64,000 nt of DNA, taken from contig WLPU01000004.1 of assembly GCA_009698615.1 (NCBI GenBank), positions 1 to 64,000 of the forward strand, in the 5' to 3' direction. The notes beneath the pieces were generated by a model. The model had not been told where the DNA came from, did no database searches, and saw nothing but the letters and a program-made list of their open reading frames with translations. Positions 16,265-25,420 of the stretch are shown here, piece by piece. The position numbers and the translations under genes were made by a program. This DNA is from Actinomycetota bacterium. GTDB lineage: Bacteria; Actinomycetota; Actinomycetes; Nanopelagicales; Nanopelagicaceae. Position 1 is the first letter of the stretch. Each line of letters opens with the position of its first letter.

Positions 16265-18115
16265 ATCTTGGCGGGCGTAAAGCTCTGCATAGAGCCCCTT
16301 TGCATTAACCAGCTCATCGTGACGCCCACGTGCAACTATCAACCCATTGTCCAGAACCAGAATCTGATCGGCTTCCATTACGGTACTCAAACGATGGGCA
16401 ATCACAATGCTCGTACGCCCTTGAAGGGCTACGCGGAGCGCTTCATGAACAAGAGCTTCATTCTCTGAATCCAGGTGCGCGGTAGCTTCATCCAAAATAA
16501 CTACTGCTGGTGCCTTTAGAAGAAGGCGCGCAATCGCCAATCGCTGTTTTTCGCCCCCCGAAAGGCGATGACCTCTTTCCCCCACCATGGTGTCTAAACC
16601 GTTGGGAAGAGAGTCAATGAGAGTCCATATTCTTGCGGACTCACACGCCGCTTTCATCTCCTCGAAGGTTGCATCTTCTTTTGCATAACGGAGATTCTCC
16701 GCGACCGTTTCATGAAACAAGTGTGCATCTTGCATAACGACACCAATCGAATCGCGCAATGACTGCACAGCAAAATTACGTATGTCTTCCCCGTTAATTT
16801 GAATGGAACCGCGCGTAACATCATAAAGCCGCGGGACCAGCGCGCTGATCGTTGTTTTCCCCGCACCTGATGGGCCAACAATTGCGGTCAATGTTCCTGC
16901 TGGAGCGTGGAAAGAAATCCCCTTGAGCACTTCTCCGCTTTCGACCGTCTCTGGTTTTGCTGCCGATTCCAACGAAGCTAACGAAATCTCTTCAGCTTTC
17001 GGGTAGGTAAATGCAACGTCAACAAAATCAATAGTTGCACTGCGATCGGTAAACTGCTTTGCCGCAGCCTTATCCACGATCATCGGTTGAAGATCTAGAA
17101 CTTCGAACACCCGTTCAAACGACACTAGCGAAGTCATCACATCGATACGAACATTCGAAAGGGCTGTGAGTGGTCCATAGAGTCCATATAAGAGTGCAGT
17201 TAACGCCAAGAGTGTTCCGACTGTGATCGAGCCATTAATCGCTAAATGTCCCCCGATGCCGTAAGCAAATGCTGTTGCAACTGCTGCCACGCTCGTAATA
17301 CCCACAAAGAAGACGCGGTTCAACATTGCAGTCTGGATTCCTATGTCCGCCACTTTGCGTGCTCGCGAACGAAAAAAGCTCTCCTCTTGAGAGGGCTTCC
17401 CGTAGAGCGAAACCAGAAGGGCGCCAGAAACGTTAAATCGTTCGGTCATCGTGCTCGACATAGTGGCATTAAGGTTGAATGAATCACGAGTCAATCTTTG
17501 AATCCTTTTACCCACCCACTTGGTTGGCAGCAAGAAAAAAGGCAGTAGCAACAGTGACACAACGGTGATCTGCCACGAAAGCACCAACATGGTAGTTACA
17601 ACAAGAATCAATGACACCACATTGCTGACAACCCCGGAGAGCGTTCCGGTAAATGCCTGTTGCGCGCCCATGACGTCGGAGTTGATACGAGAAATCAACG
17701 CTCCAGTTTGAGTTCGGGTGAAGAAAGCAATCGATTGGCGTTGAATATGGGCGAAAACTTGTGAGCGAAGATCATAAATAAGACCTTCACCAATTCTGGC
17801 CGAATACCATCGTCCGAAAATATTGAACCCAGCTCCGAAAATTGCAAGAAAACCGACAAGGATTGCTAACTTCGTTACCAAAACTGGATTTTTCGGAATC
17901 ACTCCTTTGTCTATCAACTCACGCAAGAGAAGTGGCGTAGTAACCACAAGCATCGCTTCTACTACGACAGTGATAAGGAAAATAATTATGTAAGACCTAT
18001 ATGGCCTACCGTAGGAAATAATGCGTTTAATTGTGCCCGGTTTTAGACTTTGGGATTTTACGGATGGGTCAGCGGTCATCGACCGAAAAGTCATCCATAC
18101 TGCATGTTGCGACAT
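16247..18115 (-). CDS. ABC transporter, fused membrane and ATPase domains (multidrug/lipid type)
   Basis: A 622-residue half-transporter that would work as a dimer in the cytoplasmic membrane. Residues about 30-330 hold six predicted helices of an exporter-type domain. The ATPase domain follows with Walker A in VGPSGAGKTT, signature LSGGEKQRLA, Walker B VVILDEATAHLD and the switch histidine in IVIAHRLST. The substrate is not evident; MsbA/LmrA-like proteins move lipids or drugs. It starts six bases after sufT, so it seems to be the last gene of the suf transcript, which is unusual. Its stop overlaps the SURF1-like gene on the other strand. Confidence 0.9.
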   Translation of the reverse strand: MSQHAVWMTFRSMTADPSVKSQSLKPGTIKRIISYGRPYRSYIIIFLITVVVEAMLVVTTPLLLRELIDKGVIPKNPVLVTKLAILVGFLAIFGAGFNIFGRWYSARIGEGLIYDLRSQVFAHIQRQSIAFFTRTQTGALISRINSDVMGAQQAFTGTLSGVVSNVVSLILVVTTMLVLSWQITVVSLLLLPFFLLPTKWVGKRIQRLTRDSFNLNATMSSTMTERFNVSGALLVSLYGKPSQEESFFRSRARKVADIGIQTAMLNRVFFVGITSVAAVATAFAYGIGGHLAINGSITVGTLLALTALLYGLYGPLTALSNVRIDVMTSLVSFERVFEVLDLQPMIVDKAAAKQFTDRSATIDFVDVAFTYPKAEEISLASLESAAKPETVESGEVLKGISFHAPAGTLTAIVGPSGAGKTTISALVPRLYDVTRGSIQINGEDIRNFAVQSLRDSIGVVMQDAHLFHETVAENLRYAKEDATFEEMKAACESARIWTLIDSLPNGLDTMVGERGHRLSGGEKQRLAIARLLLKAPAVVILDEATAHLDSENEALVHEALRVALQGRTSIVIAHRLSTVMEADQILVLDNGLIVARGRHDELVNAKGLYAELYARQDLSGSA

Positions 18116-18121
18116 GTGAAA

Positions 18122-18439
18122 CTAAACAGTGAAACCAAGAGCGCGAAGTTGTTCGCGTCCATCATCTGAAATCTTGTCCGGTCCCCATGGCGGCATCCAG
18201 ACCCAATTGATTCGAACATCACTTGTAAGTGCGGCTAACGCTTGACGCGTTTGATCTTCGATCACATCCTGCAATGGGCAAGCGGCAGAGGTCAAAGTCA
18301 TATTCAAGATTGCGATATTGCTCTCATCGACCATTACGTCATAAATCAATCCGAGGTCAACAACATTAATACCCAATTCTGGATCTACGACATCCTTCAT
18401 AGCCTCTGTAACATCATCAACCTTGGCAACCATGCTCAA
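18122..18439 (-). CDS. sufT: SufT-like Fe-S assembly protein (MIP18/DUF59 family)
   Basis: A 105-residue protein of the metal-sulfur cluster biosynthetic family. The motifs DPELGINVVDLGLIYDV and MTLTSAACPLQDVIEDQT, with the conserved cysteine, and the end WMPPWGPDKISDDGREQLRALG are typical of SufT. The family assists maturation of Fe-S proteins, probably in cluster transfer. It follows sufU by 34 bases in the suf operon. Confidence 0.92.
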   Translation of the reverse strand: MSMVAKVDDVTEAMKDVVDPELGINVVDLGLIYDVMVDESNIAILNMTLTSAACPLQDVIEDQTRQALAALTSDVRINWVWMPPWGPDKISDDGREQLRALGFTV

Positions 18440-18473
18440 ACCCTTTCGTCGTTAATCGTGGTGATCTTACTGT

Positions 18474-18911
18474 CTATTTCCCGTGAACTTGAATGGCAGC
18501 GTCTTTGTACGCCATCCACCCAAGAAGTGCGCATTTAATTCGTGCTGGGTACTGAGAAACTCCAGCAAAAGCAACAGCATCTTCCAACACATTCTCATCG
18601 CCTTGACTCGTGCCTTTACTGTGCATCAGATCCACAAACGATTCAACAATGACCGTCGCCTCAGCCGCGTTCTTGCCATGTAACAAGCCGGTCATCATTG
18701 AAGCACTTGCCATAGAGATTGAACATCCCACTCCATCCCACGTGAGATCCGAAACGACGCCATCGCGCATCGTTAAATTGATAGTGATCTCATCCCCACA
18801 ACTTGGATTGATATGGTGAACTTGAACATCCTTTTCGAGACTGAGTCCCTTATGTTCTGGATGCTTATAGTGATCCAAAATCACTTCTTGGTAGAGGTTG
18901 CTCAGGTCCAT
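18474..18911 (-). CDS. sufU: SufU, sulfur-transfer/scaffold protein
   Basis: A 145-residue IscU-like protein. In Gram-positive bacteria SufU is a zinc-dependent partner that accepts persulfide from SufS. Cysteines sit in NPSCGDEI, GVGCSISMASAS and RIKCALLGW, matching the three zinc/sulfur ligands; the GVGCSIS loop is the SufU type. The start is the ATG at 18911, overlapping the sufS stop as TGATG; an upstream ATG at 18944 would put 11 extra residues inside sufS. Confidence 0.94.
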   Translation of the reverse strand: MDLSNLYQEVILDHYKHPEHKGLSLEKDVQVHHINPSCGDEITINLTMRDGVVSDLTWDGVGCSISMASASMMTGLLHGKNAAEATVIVESFVDLMHSKGTSQGDENVLEDAVAFAGVSQYPARIKCALLGWMAYKDAAIQVHGK

Positions 18912-20161
18912 CAGGCTCTCGCAAAGAATCTCTGCGCATCGCATACTCCGAGGAGCAACGCATCAATATCGCTAGAATCGTTATAAAGATAAACCGAAGC
19001 CCTTGTTGTCGCTACTACTCCAAGTTTGCGATTCAAGGGCCAAGCACAATGATGCCCGGTGCGGACTGCTATCCCTTGTGAATCCAAAAATTGGCCCAGG
19101 TCATGTGGATGAATATTGGCAAGAGAAAAGGAAACTACTCCGCCTCTCATGTCGCAACCAGCAGGACCATAAATTTCTACATCCGAATTGCTTTGCAGCC
19201 CATGAATGAGTTGCTGCGTCAACTTCATTTCATGATCGTGAATACTTTCCAATCCAATCGTGGTGAGGTATTTAACAGCAGCACCGAGGCCGACCGCTTG
19301 GGCCATGTTCGGAACGCCGGCTTCGAATCGTTTAGGGGGATTTGCCCATGTGGCTTCAGTCATCGAGACTGTTTCAATCATGGATCCTCCGAAAAGAAAT
19401 GGTGGCAAATCAGCCAACATTTCAGATCTTCCCCACAAAATTCCCACGCCAGTGGGCCCTAAAGCTTTATGGCCCGAAAACGCAAGAAAATCGATCCCGA
19501 GTTCTTTGACATTGATTTTCATATGCGGAACTGACTGACAAGCATCCAAAATCACGATGGCGCCGACTTCATGTGCCCTTTTTACAATCTCTTGCAGAGG
19601 ATTAACTGTCCCTAGAACATTTGACTGATGAGTGAGTGCCACAATCTTCGTTTTAGAGTCGATGATCGATTCAATCTGAGAAAGATCTAAGCGCCCCTCG
19701 GAGTTGACCTCAAACCAGCCAAGAGTTGCCCGATTTCTTTTTGCTAACTGTTGCCAAGGAATGAGATTGGCGTGATGCTCCATCTCTGTCACAACAATTT
19801 TGTCACCTTCTGCAAGGTGAAACCTATTGCTAGGCTCGGCACTTCCAATTGCATAAGCCAAGAGGTTGAGGCTTTCTGTGGCACTTTTAGTGAAAATTAT
19901 TTCATCTGACACGCCGCCTAGGAAAGAAGCGACTAGATCACGGGCTTGTTCGTATACTTCGGTTGCTTCTTCTGCTAATTGATGAGCGCCGCGGTGAACG
20001 GCAGCGTTTTTGAAGCGATAAAAATCTGATTCAGCCTCGATAACCGAATTGGGCTTTTGACTTGTTGCCCCGTTATCGAGATAAACAAGTTTCTTCCCTT
20101 CGCGAACCGTTCGTTCGAAAATCGGGAAATCTTTGCGTATCAACGCTGGGTTAACAGTCAT
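18911..20161 (-). CDS. sufS: Cysteine desulfurase SufS
   Basis: PLP enzyme that takes sulfur from cysteine for Fe-S clusters, leaving alanine. The 416-residue protein has the PLP lysine in FSGHKALGPTG, histidines of VTEMEHHANLIPWQ, and the catalytic cysteine in RTGHHCAWPL. It belongs to the group II (SufS/CsdA) class. It starts 18 bases after sufC and overlaps sufU by one base. Its product is expected to hand persulfide to SufU for assembly on SufBCD. Confidence 0.95.
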   Translation of the reverse strand: MTVNPALIRKDFPIFERTVREGKKLVYLDNGATSQKPNSVIEAESDFYRFKNAAVHRGAHQLAEEATEVYEQARDLVASFLGGVSDEIIFTKSATESLNLLAYAIGSAEPSNRFHLAEGDKIVVTEMEHHANLIPWQQLAKRNRATLGWFEVNSEGRLDLSQIESIIDSKTKIVALTHQSNVLGTVNPLQEIVKRAHEVGAIVILDACQSVPHMKINVKELGIDFLAFSGHKALGPTGVGILWGRSEMLADLPPFLFGGSMIETVSMTEATWANPPKRFEAGVPNMAQAVGLGAAVKYLTTIGLESIHDHEMKLTQQLIHGLQSNSDVEIYGPAGCDMRGGVVSFSLANIHPHDLGQFLDSQGIAVRTGHHCAWPLNRKLGVVATTRASVYLYNDSSDIDALLLGVCDAQRFFARA

Positions 20162-20179
20162 GGGATTTGCAGAGCGTCT

Positions 20180-20932
20180 TTAGCTTGTGACGTATTCCGC
20201 ATAACCCTTATCTTCTAGTTTGTCGGCTAGCTCTGGTCCGCCCTCTTCAACTATTCGACCATTTGCGAAAACATGCACGAAATCTGGTCTGATATAGCGA
20301 AGGATTCTTGTGTAGTGAGTGATCAGTACGACACCCATGTTGCTCGCTGCCTTTGCGCGATTCACGCCTTCGGAAACGATACGTAAAGCATCCACATCAA
20401 GGCCAGAATCTGTTTCATCCAAAATTGCAATCTTTGGCTTGAGAAGTTCAAGCTGCATAATCTCGTGACGCTTCTTCTCTCCCCCGGAGAACCCTTCGTT
20501 AACGTTTCTTTCGGAAAAAGATGAGTCCATATTGAGCGCCTTCATGGCATCCTTCACTTCCCCAACCCAAGTGCGCAATTTAGGGGCTTCACCGCGAAGT
20601 GCTGTTGCAGCGGTGCGTAAAAAATTCGAAACAGAAACGCCAGGAATCTCTACTGGATACTGCATCGCAAGAAAAAGGCCAGCCTTGGCTCGTTCATCTA
20701 CTTTCATCTCGAGAACATTTGCTCCGTCAAGGGTGACTGATCCCCCCGTGATTGTGTACTTCGGGTGCCCAGCAATCGAGTATGCCAAAGTCGATTTACC
20801 CGAACCATTAGGGCCCATGATCGCATGCGTCTCACCGGAGGAGATTTTAAGGTCCACGCCGCGTAAAATCTCGATGGGTCCCTTTTCAGTGATTACTGAA
20901 ACTTCTAGGCCGCGTATATCTAATGTGCTCAT
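20180..20932 (-). CDS. sufC: Fe-S assembly ATPase SufC
   Basis: A 250-residue ABC-type ATPase that forms the SufBCD scaffold complex in the cytoplasm. Walker A is in MGPNGSGKSTLAYSI, the signature in FSGGEKKRHEIMQL, and Walker B in KIAILDETDSGLDVDAL. The signature with KKRHE is characteristic of SufC rather than of transporters. It lies between the Rieske ferredoxin gene and sufS. Confidence 0.96.
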   Translation of the reverse strand: MSTLDIRGLEVSVITEKGPIEILRGVDLKISSGETHAIMGPNGSGKSTLAYSIAGHPKYTITGGSVTLDGANVLEMKVDERAKAGLFLAMQYPVEIPGVSVSNFLRTAATALRGEAPKLRTWVGEVKDAMKALNMDSSFSERNVNEGFSGGEKKRHEIMQLELLKPKIAILDETDSGLDVDALRIVSEGVNRAKAASNMGVVLITHYTRILRYIRPDFVHVFANGRIVEEGGPELADKLEDKGYAEYVTS

Positions 20933-20956
20933 GATTCCTCTTTCGTTGGCTCTGGT

Positions 20957-21253
20957 TTAAATCGCAATAGTGACGGAATCTCCGTCAACGTTCACTACGT
21001 AACTCTTCACATCTTCGGTTGCAGGCATCGAAAGGACTTTGCCGGTTCTGAGATCAAACTCCGCGCCATGGAGCCAGCATTCAATTTTCGTATCGGTTAC
21101 ATCACCCTCTGCTAGTGAGGCTTCCGAGTGCGAGCAAGTGTCACCAATTGCATAAACTTCAGACCCAATCTTGGTTACGCAGATTGCCTCACCATTCTTT
21201 TCTAGCCGAACAGGTTTCCGGTCGGTAAGGTCTTTAAGTGATAGGTCGGACAT
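20957..21253 (-). CDS. Rieske-type [2Fe-2S] ferredoxin
   Basis: A 98-residue small Rieske protein. The cluster ligands are visible as C-x-H in DTCSHSEASL and C-x2-H in CWLHGAEFDL. It resembles the soluble ferredoxin component of bacterial dioxygenases (NirD/BphF type). Small Rieske genes of this kind sit between sufD and sufC in many Actinobacteria, where an electron-transfer role in cluster assembly has been proposed but is not proven. It starts two bases after sufD. Confidence 0.92.
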   Translation of the reverse strand: MSDLSLKDLTDRKPVRLEKNGEAICVTKIGSEVYAIGDTCSHSEASLAEGDVTDTKIECWLHGAEFDLRTGKVLSMPATEDVKSYVVNVDGDSVTIAI

Positions 21254-21255
21254 GA

Positions 21256-22347
21256 TCAGTGACCTGCCTTCAAAAGTTCTGCATCGATACGAGCCATCAG
21301 ACGTTCCTGAATTTCTTCACTATGGATCTTTGAGATAATTTCTGCAAAGAATCCTCGGACAACTAGGCGACGAGCCTCATCCATAGGTACACCGCGGGAC
21401 ATTAAGTAGAAAAGTTGTTCGTCATCAAAGCGACCTGTCGTGCTCGCGTGCCCCGCCCCAACGATTTCGCCAGTTTCAATCTCTAGGTTGGGGACTGAAT
21501 CTGCACGGGCGCCATCACTCAGCAATAGATTGCGGTTGAGTTCATAAGTGTCCGTGCCTTCTGCTGCGGCACGAATAAAGACATCACCAATCCAAACAGT
21601 GTGTGCTTTATCCCCAGCCAGGGCGCCCTTGTAGTTCACGCGAGATTTTGCGTTCGCAACACCGTGTTCAACATGAATTCTGTGTTCAAAATGTTGTCCA
21701 GCTGTTGCGAAGTAAACGCCAAGAAGTTCTGCAGAAGCGCCGGGTGCTAAGAATTCCACGGTGGGGAGCAATCTCACAAGCGAGCCACCAACTGTCACTG
21801 TGATGGATTCAAATGTTGCATCTCGACCTATTAAGGCATGATGCCGTGCTGCGTGCACTGTCCCTGAATTCCATTCTTGCAAGGTGACAAACTTCAAATG
21901 GGATCCGGCTTCTAAATGGATCTCAATGTCCTCTCCCAAAACGATCGTTCCGGAATTTTCAACAACGACAGTTGCTCGCGAGTGCGCCCCGATAGAGATA
22001 CGCACACGCGATAATTCAGCACCATCTAGGCGTAAACCTTGTCGGTTGAGGAAAATTGGTTCAGCGATTTCAGTATTGGCTGCAATAGATAAATGAGCTA
22101 CATCTGCGGCTTCAGCATGAACTCTTTGCACCACAACATCATCTGAAGTTGAGTCGGGCACCAAGAGTTCTCGAGAGACTCGTTCAAATTTCACGCCAGT
22201 GACGGCTGGGGAATTGAGACAAAGGGAGGCATTGTTTGCCACCTGCGATGACCCATCATGTAAACCGGCAAGGCGATTAAGTGGAGTAAATCTCCATGCT
22301 TCCTCTCTACCGGTTGGGGTCAGGTAGTTTGTGGTGAGAAGTGACAT
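21256..22347 (-). CDS. sufD: Fe-S assembly scaffold subunit SufD
   Basis: A 363-residue beta-helix protein that pairs with SufB and SufC. The N-terminus GREEAWRFTPLNRL is the usual SufD start. The core shows ERSAPDSVPNLEIETGEIV-like sequence (here GARADSVPNLEIETGEI), then [21 protein letters not shown], and the ending RLVVRGFFAEI found in both SufB and SufD. It overlaps sufB by one base. Confidence 0.94.
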   Translation of the reverse strand: MSLLTTNYLTPTGREEAWRFTPLNRLAGLHDGSSQVANNASLCLNSPAVTGVKFERVSRELLVPDSTSDDVVVQRVHAEAADVAHLSIAANTEIAEPIFLNRQGLRLDGAELSRVRISIGAHSRATVVVENSGTIVLGEDIEIHLEAGSHLKFVTLQEWNSGTVHAARHHALIGRDATFESITVTVGGSLVRLLPTVEFLAPGASAELLGVYFATAGQHFEHRIHVEHGVANAKSRVNYKGALAGDKAHTVWIGDVFIRAAAEGTDTYELNRNLLLSDGARADSVPNLEIETGEIVGAGHASTTGRFDDEQLFYLMSRGVPMDEARRLVVRGFFAEIISKIHSEEIQERLMARIDAELLKAGH

Positions 22348-23756
22348 TAACCAACGGCGCCTTCCATTTGGAGCTCTATGAGACGATTGAGCTCTAACGC
22401 ATATTCCATAGGTAGCTCGCGAGCAATCGGTTCGATAAATCCGCGAACAATCATGGCCATTGCTTCGTCTTCGGACAGGCCACGCGACATCAAATAAAAC
22501 AACTGATCATCACTGATTTTTGACACAGTTGCTTCGTGCCCCATGGAAACATCATCTTCGCGGACGTCGACATACGGATATGTGTCGGAGCGCGAAATAG
22601 TGTCAACCAATAATGCGTCACATTTCACCGTGCTCTTTGAATGGTGAGCACCTTCCTGAATTTGAACAAGGCCACGATAGGAAGTACGCCCGCCGCCCCG
22701 CGCTACAGATTTAGAGATAATCGTTGAAGACGTGTATGGAGCAGCGTGCACCATCTTGGCTCCAGCATCCTGGTGTTGGCCTTCTCCGGCAAATGCAATC
22801 GACAAAGTTTCACCTTTGGCATGAGCACCCATCAGAAATATAGCTGGGTACTTCATGGTGACTTTGGAGCCGATGTTTCCATCGATCCATTCCATAGTTG
22901 CGCCTTCAGCACATGTGGCACGCTTGGTGACCAGGTTGTACACATTGTTAGACCAATTCTGAATCGTTGTATATCGAACACGTGCACCTTTTTTAACAAT
23001 AATTTCTACAACTGCAGAGTGCAAAGAATCTGACTTGTAAATTGGTGCGGTGCAACCTTCAACATAGTGAATATATGAATCTTCATCAGCGATAATGAGC
23101 GTGCGCTCAAATTGACCCATATTTTCTGTGTTAATGCGGAAATAAGCCTGTAGGGGAATGTCCACGTGCACGCCCTTAGGCACATAAATAAATGAGCCTC
23201 CAGACCACACTGATGTGTTTAGTGCTGCAAATTTGTTGTCCCCGACGGGAATGACACTTGCAAAATATTCTTTGAAAAGTTCTGGGTGTTGCTTTAAACC
23301 AGAATCAGTATCAAGGAAAATTACACCTTGCTTTTCTAAATCCTCACGGATCGAGTGATAGACAACCTCTGATTCATACTGAGCGGCAACTCCAGAAACT
23401 AAACGTTGCTTCTCTGCTTCAGGTATTCCAAGGCGATCGTATGTGTTCTTAATTTCGTCTGGAAGGTCATCCCATGTCGTAGCTTGTTTTTCTGTGGATC
23501 GTACGAAATATTTAATGGTGTCAAAGAAAATGCCCGATAGATCAGATCCCCACGTTGGCATGGGTTTCTTGTCAAAAAGAGCCAAGCCCTTGAGGCGGAT
23601 ATCAAGCATCCATTGTGGTTCAGATTTCTTGGAAGAAATATCGCGCACAACATCCTCATTGAGGCCACGTCGAGAATTTGCACCAGCAACATCAGAGTCA
23701 GACCAGCCGTACTCATACTTTCCAATACCTTCGAGTTCTGGATGTGCGATCGTCAT
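22347..23756 (-). CDS. sufB: Fe-S assembly scaffold subunit SufB
   Basis: A 469-residue subunit of the SufBC2D scaffold on which clusters are built. Typical segments are [44 protein letters not shown] with a conserved cysteine, and [20 protein letters not shown]; the end is [21 protein letters not shown]. No intein or other insertion is present, unlike the M. tuberculosis homologue. Its ATG overlaps the sufR stop by four bases, so repressor and scaffold are translated together. Confidence 0.97.
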   Translation of the reverse strand: MTIAHPELEGIGKYEYGWSDSDVAGANSRRGLNEDVVRDISSKKSEPQWMLDIRLKGLALFDKKPMPTWGSDLSGIFFDTIKYFVRSTEKQATTWDDLPDEIKNTYDRLGIPEAEKQRLVSGVAAQYESEVVYHSIREDLEKQGVIFLDTDSGLKQHPELFKEYFASVIPVGDNKFAALNTSVWSGGSFIYVPKGVHVDIPLQAYFRINTENMGQFERTLIIADEDSYIHYVEGCTAPIYKSDSLHSAVVEIIVKKGARVRYTTIQNWSNNVYNLVTKRATCAEGATMEWIDGNIGSKVTMKYPAIFLMGAHAKGETLSIAFAGEGQHQDAGAKMVHAAPYTSSTIISKSVARGGGRTSYRGLVQIQEGAHHSKSTVKCDALLVDTISRSDTYPYVDVREDDVSMGHEATVSKISDDQLFYLMSRGLSEDEAMAMIVRGFIEPIARELPMEYALELNRLIELQMEGAVG

Positions 23757-24436
23757 CTCTTGCCTCCTGCAGTAGTGAGTTGTTCAGGATGGGGAATATA
23801 TGTTGTACACACACCGTCTCCGTGTGCAATTGTTGCTAAACGTTGAACATGTGTGCCTAGAAGTCGAGATAGTGCTTGCGTTTCGGCTTCACACAACTGG
23901 GGGAATTCAGCAGCAACGTGTGCAATAGGACAGTGGTGTTGACATAACTCTGCGCCATGCTCGCGCTCTAAAACCGATGCTGCATAGCCTTGCTCACTGA
24001 GAGCATGAGCCAACGCTTCGGATCGGTTAAGTCGCTTTTCATTTTTCATAGAAATTGCGAGCGTGCGTTCCATGTCTTGTGCACGTGACTGCGCAAATGC
24101 AATAACGGAGTTCTCATCGGTTTGCGAAGCCATAAATTTCAATGCGGCCACAGCAAGATCATCGTAGGAGTGCTCAAATTGTTGACGTCCATCATCTGTC
24201 ATTACAAATACCTTGGAAGGTCTTCCTCGCCCACGAAGCAAAGCGCCGTGAGGTTCGCGCGCTTCCAAAATTCCTTCGGCAACCAATGCATCTAAGTGCC
24301 GGCGGATACCAGCTGGCGTGAAACCTAAAGTTTTTGCTAACTCCACAGCTGTCGTGGGTCCTTTTTCCAAGATCGACCGGGCGACCAAATCGCGTGTGCG
24401 CGGGTCATCGACGTTGATGGCAGGGGTCTTTTTCAC
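23753..24436 (-). CDS. sufR: Fe-S-sensing repressor of the suf operon (SufR)
   Basis: A 227-residue regulator with an N-terminal winged helix ([37 protein letters not shown]). A C-terminal cysteine group likely binds a cluster: C165, C169, C182 and C210 in [16 protein letters not shown] and GVCTTYI. The first gene of sufRBD-Rieske-C-S-U-T, it should repress the operon when its cluster is intact. I start at GTG 24436, because homology begins shortly after and because the operator ACACT-N5-TGTGA lies exactly over this codon; a longer frame from 24508 would run into the divergent ctaA promoter. The start codon is the least certain part. Confidence 0.9.
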   Translation of the reverse strand: MKKTPAINVDDPRTRDLVARSILEKGPTTAVELAKTLGFTPAGIRRHLDALVAEGILEAREPHGALLRGRGRPSKVFVMTDDGRQQFEHSYDDLAVAALKFMASQTDENSVIAFAQSRAQDMERTLAISMKNEKRLNRSEALAHALSEQGYAASVLEREHGAELCQHHCPIAHVAAEFPQLCEAETQALSRLLGTHVQRLATIAHGDGVCTTYIPHPEQLTTAGGKR

Positions 24437-24447
24437 AACATAAGTGT
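24433..24447 (-). promoter_or_regulatory. SufR operator (ACACT-N5-TGTGA)
   Basis: The minus strand reads ACACTTATGTTGTGA, a perfect match to the ACACT-N5-TGTGA motif reported for mycobacterial SufR. It overlaps the proposed GTG start of sufR, so binding would block both RNA polymerase clearance and ribosome entry. No second copy was seen in the sufR-ctaA gap. Confidence 0.7.
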
Positions 24448-24530
24448 GTCGTAAATACCCTCCTATCGCCACCTGACGCCACGAAAATGGTTGTCGCGTG
24501 GACCACACGCTTACTGGAGGCCCGAAGACC

Positions 24531-24536
24531 TAGGCT
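24531..24536 (+). promoter_or_regulatory. -10 box of a leaderless ctaA promoter
   Basis: TAGGCT followed by seven bases (AGCGAGC) and the ATG at 24544. The position also argues for this ATG as the ctaA start rather than the one at 24487. Confidence 0.5.
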
Positions 24537-24543
24537 AGCGAGC

Positions 24544-25413
24544 ATGGCGATACTGGCGAAGAGAACCCTTGAGCGTGCTCTCTCGCCGCTTCTAGGCTTA
24601 CTTCTTTTTTGCCAATGCGCGATCGTTGTCACCGGCGGTGCAGTTCGCCTCACGGGCTCTGGCTTGGGCTGCCCCACGTGGCCTCGATGTACGCATGGTT
24701 CGTATACCCCGGTTGCGCATCAAGCCGAAGGTCAATATCACGCATGGATTGAGTTTGGAAATCGTCTTCTTACCTTTGTCTTAATTGTCGTTTCCATAGC
24801 TGCTCTCGTCGCGGTTATTGCTTTGAAACGAAAAGACATCAAAGCTTTAGCAATTAGCCAACTGCTTGGAATATTCGCGCAAATTCCACTCGGTGGGATC
24901 ACTGTTCTCACTCACCTCAATCCAATTCCCGTAGCCGGACATTTCCTACTTTCTATTATTTTGATCGCCGCAGGAACCTCGCTTTTTGAAAGACGCAAAG
25001 TTTTAACAGTCGTTCACGCCAAGGCGCAACTGGGCAACTGGATGCTCGCTCGAACACATATCATTTTGAGCGCGATTGTCATCATTGTCGGAACCGTCGT
25101 GACTGGTAGTGGACCTAATGCTGGAGATGTCTCTGCTCCGCGATTTCATATTAAGCTTCAAATAATTGCTTGGATTCACGGCGGATTAGTTATTGCGCTC
25201 CTCGCGCTCACTTTAATTTTTTTCATTCGGGCGGCAGCAGGATCTCTTTTGAGAAAACGGATCGCAATATTTGCAGCTGTTTCAATCGGTCAAGGTGCCA
25301 TTGGATTTCTTCAGTTCTATCAAGGACTTCCTGTTCTTTTGGTGGCAGCACACCTACTAGGAATAACTCTGGTATGGATTAGTGCATGGCGAATTCATCT
25401 AGCGGCAAAGTGA
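24544..25413 (+). CDS. ctaA: Haem A synthase (COX15/CtaA family)
   Basis: Membrane enzyme oxidising haem O to haem A for cytochrome c oxidase. The 289-residue protein is predicted to have eight transmembrane helices. Conserved elements include VVTGGAVRLTGSGLGCPTWPRC with its cysteine pair, EFGNRLLTF carrying a haem-ligand histidine region (QYHAWIEFGNR), and the second-half haem histidines in VAGHFLLS, ARTHIILS, IHGGLV and VAAHLLG. It starts the ctaA-tkt-tal-pgi run, with seven bases before tkt. I start at ATG 24544, since translation from 24487 would place 19 residues upstream of its -10 box. Confidence 0.93.
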   Translation: MAILAKRTLERALSPLLGLLLFCQCAIVVTGGAVRLTGSGLGCPTWPRCTHGSYTPVAHQAEGQYHAWIEFGNRLLTFVLIVVSIAALVAVIALKRKDIKALAISQLLGIFAQIPLGGITVLTHLNPIPVAGHFLLSIILIAAGTSLFERRKVLTVVHAKAQLGNWMLARTHIILSAIVIIVGTVVTGSGPNAGDVSAPRFHIKLQIIAWIHGGLVIALLALTLIFFIRAAAGSLLRKRIAIFAAVSIGQGAIGFLQFYQGLPVLLVAAHLLGITLVWISAWRIHLAAK

Positions 25414-25420
25414 GGGAAAA

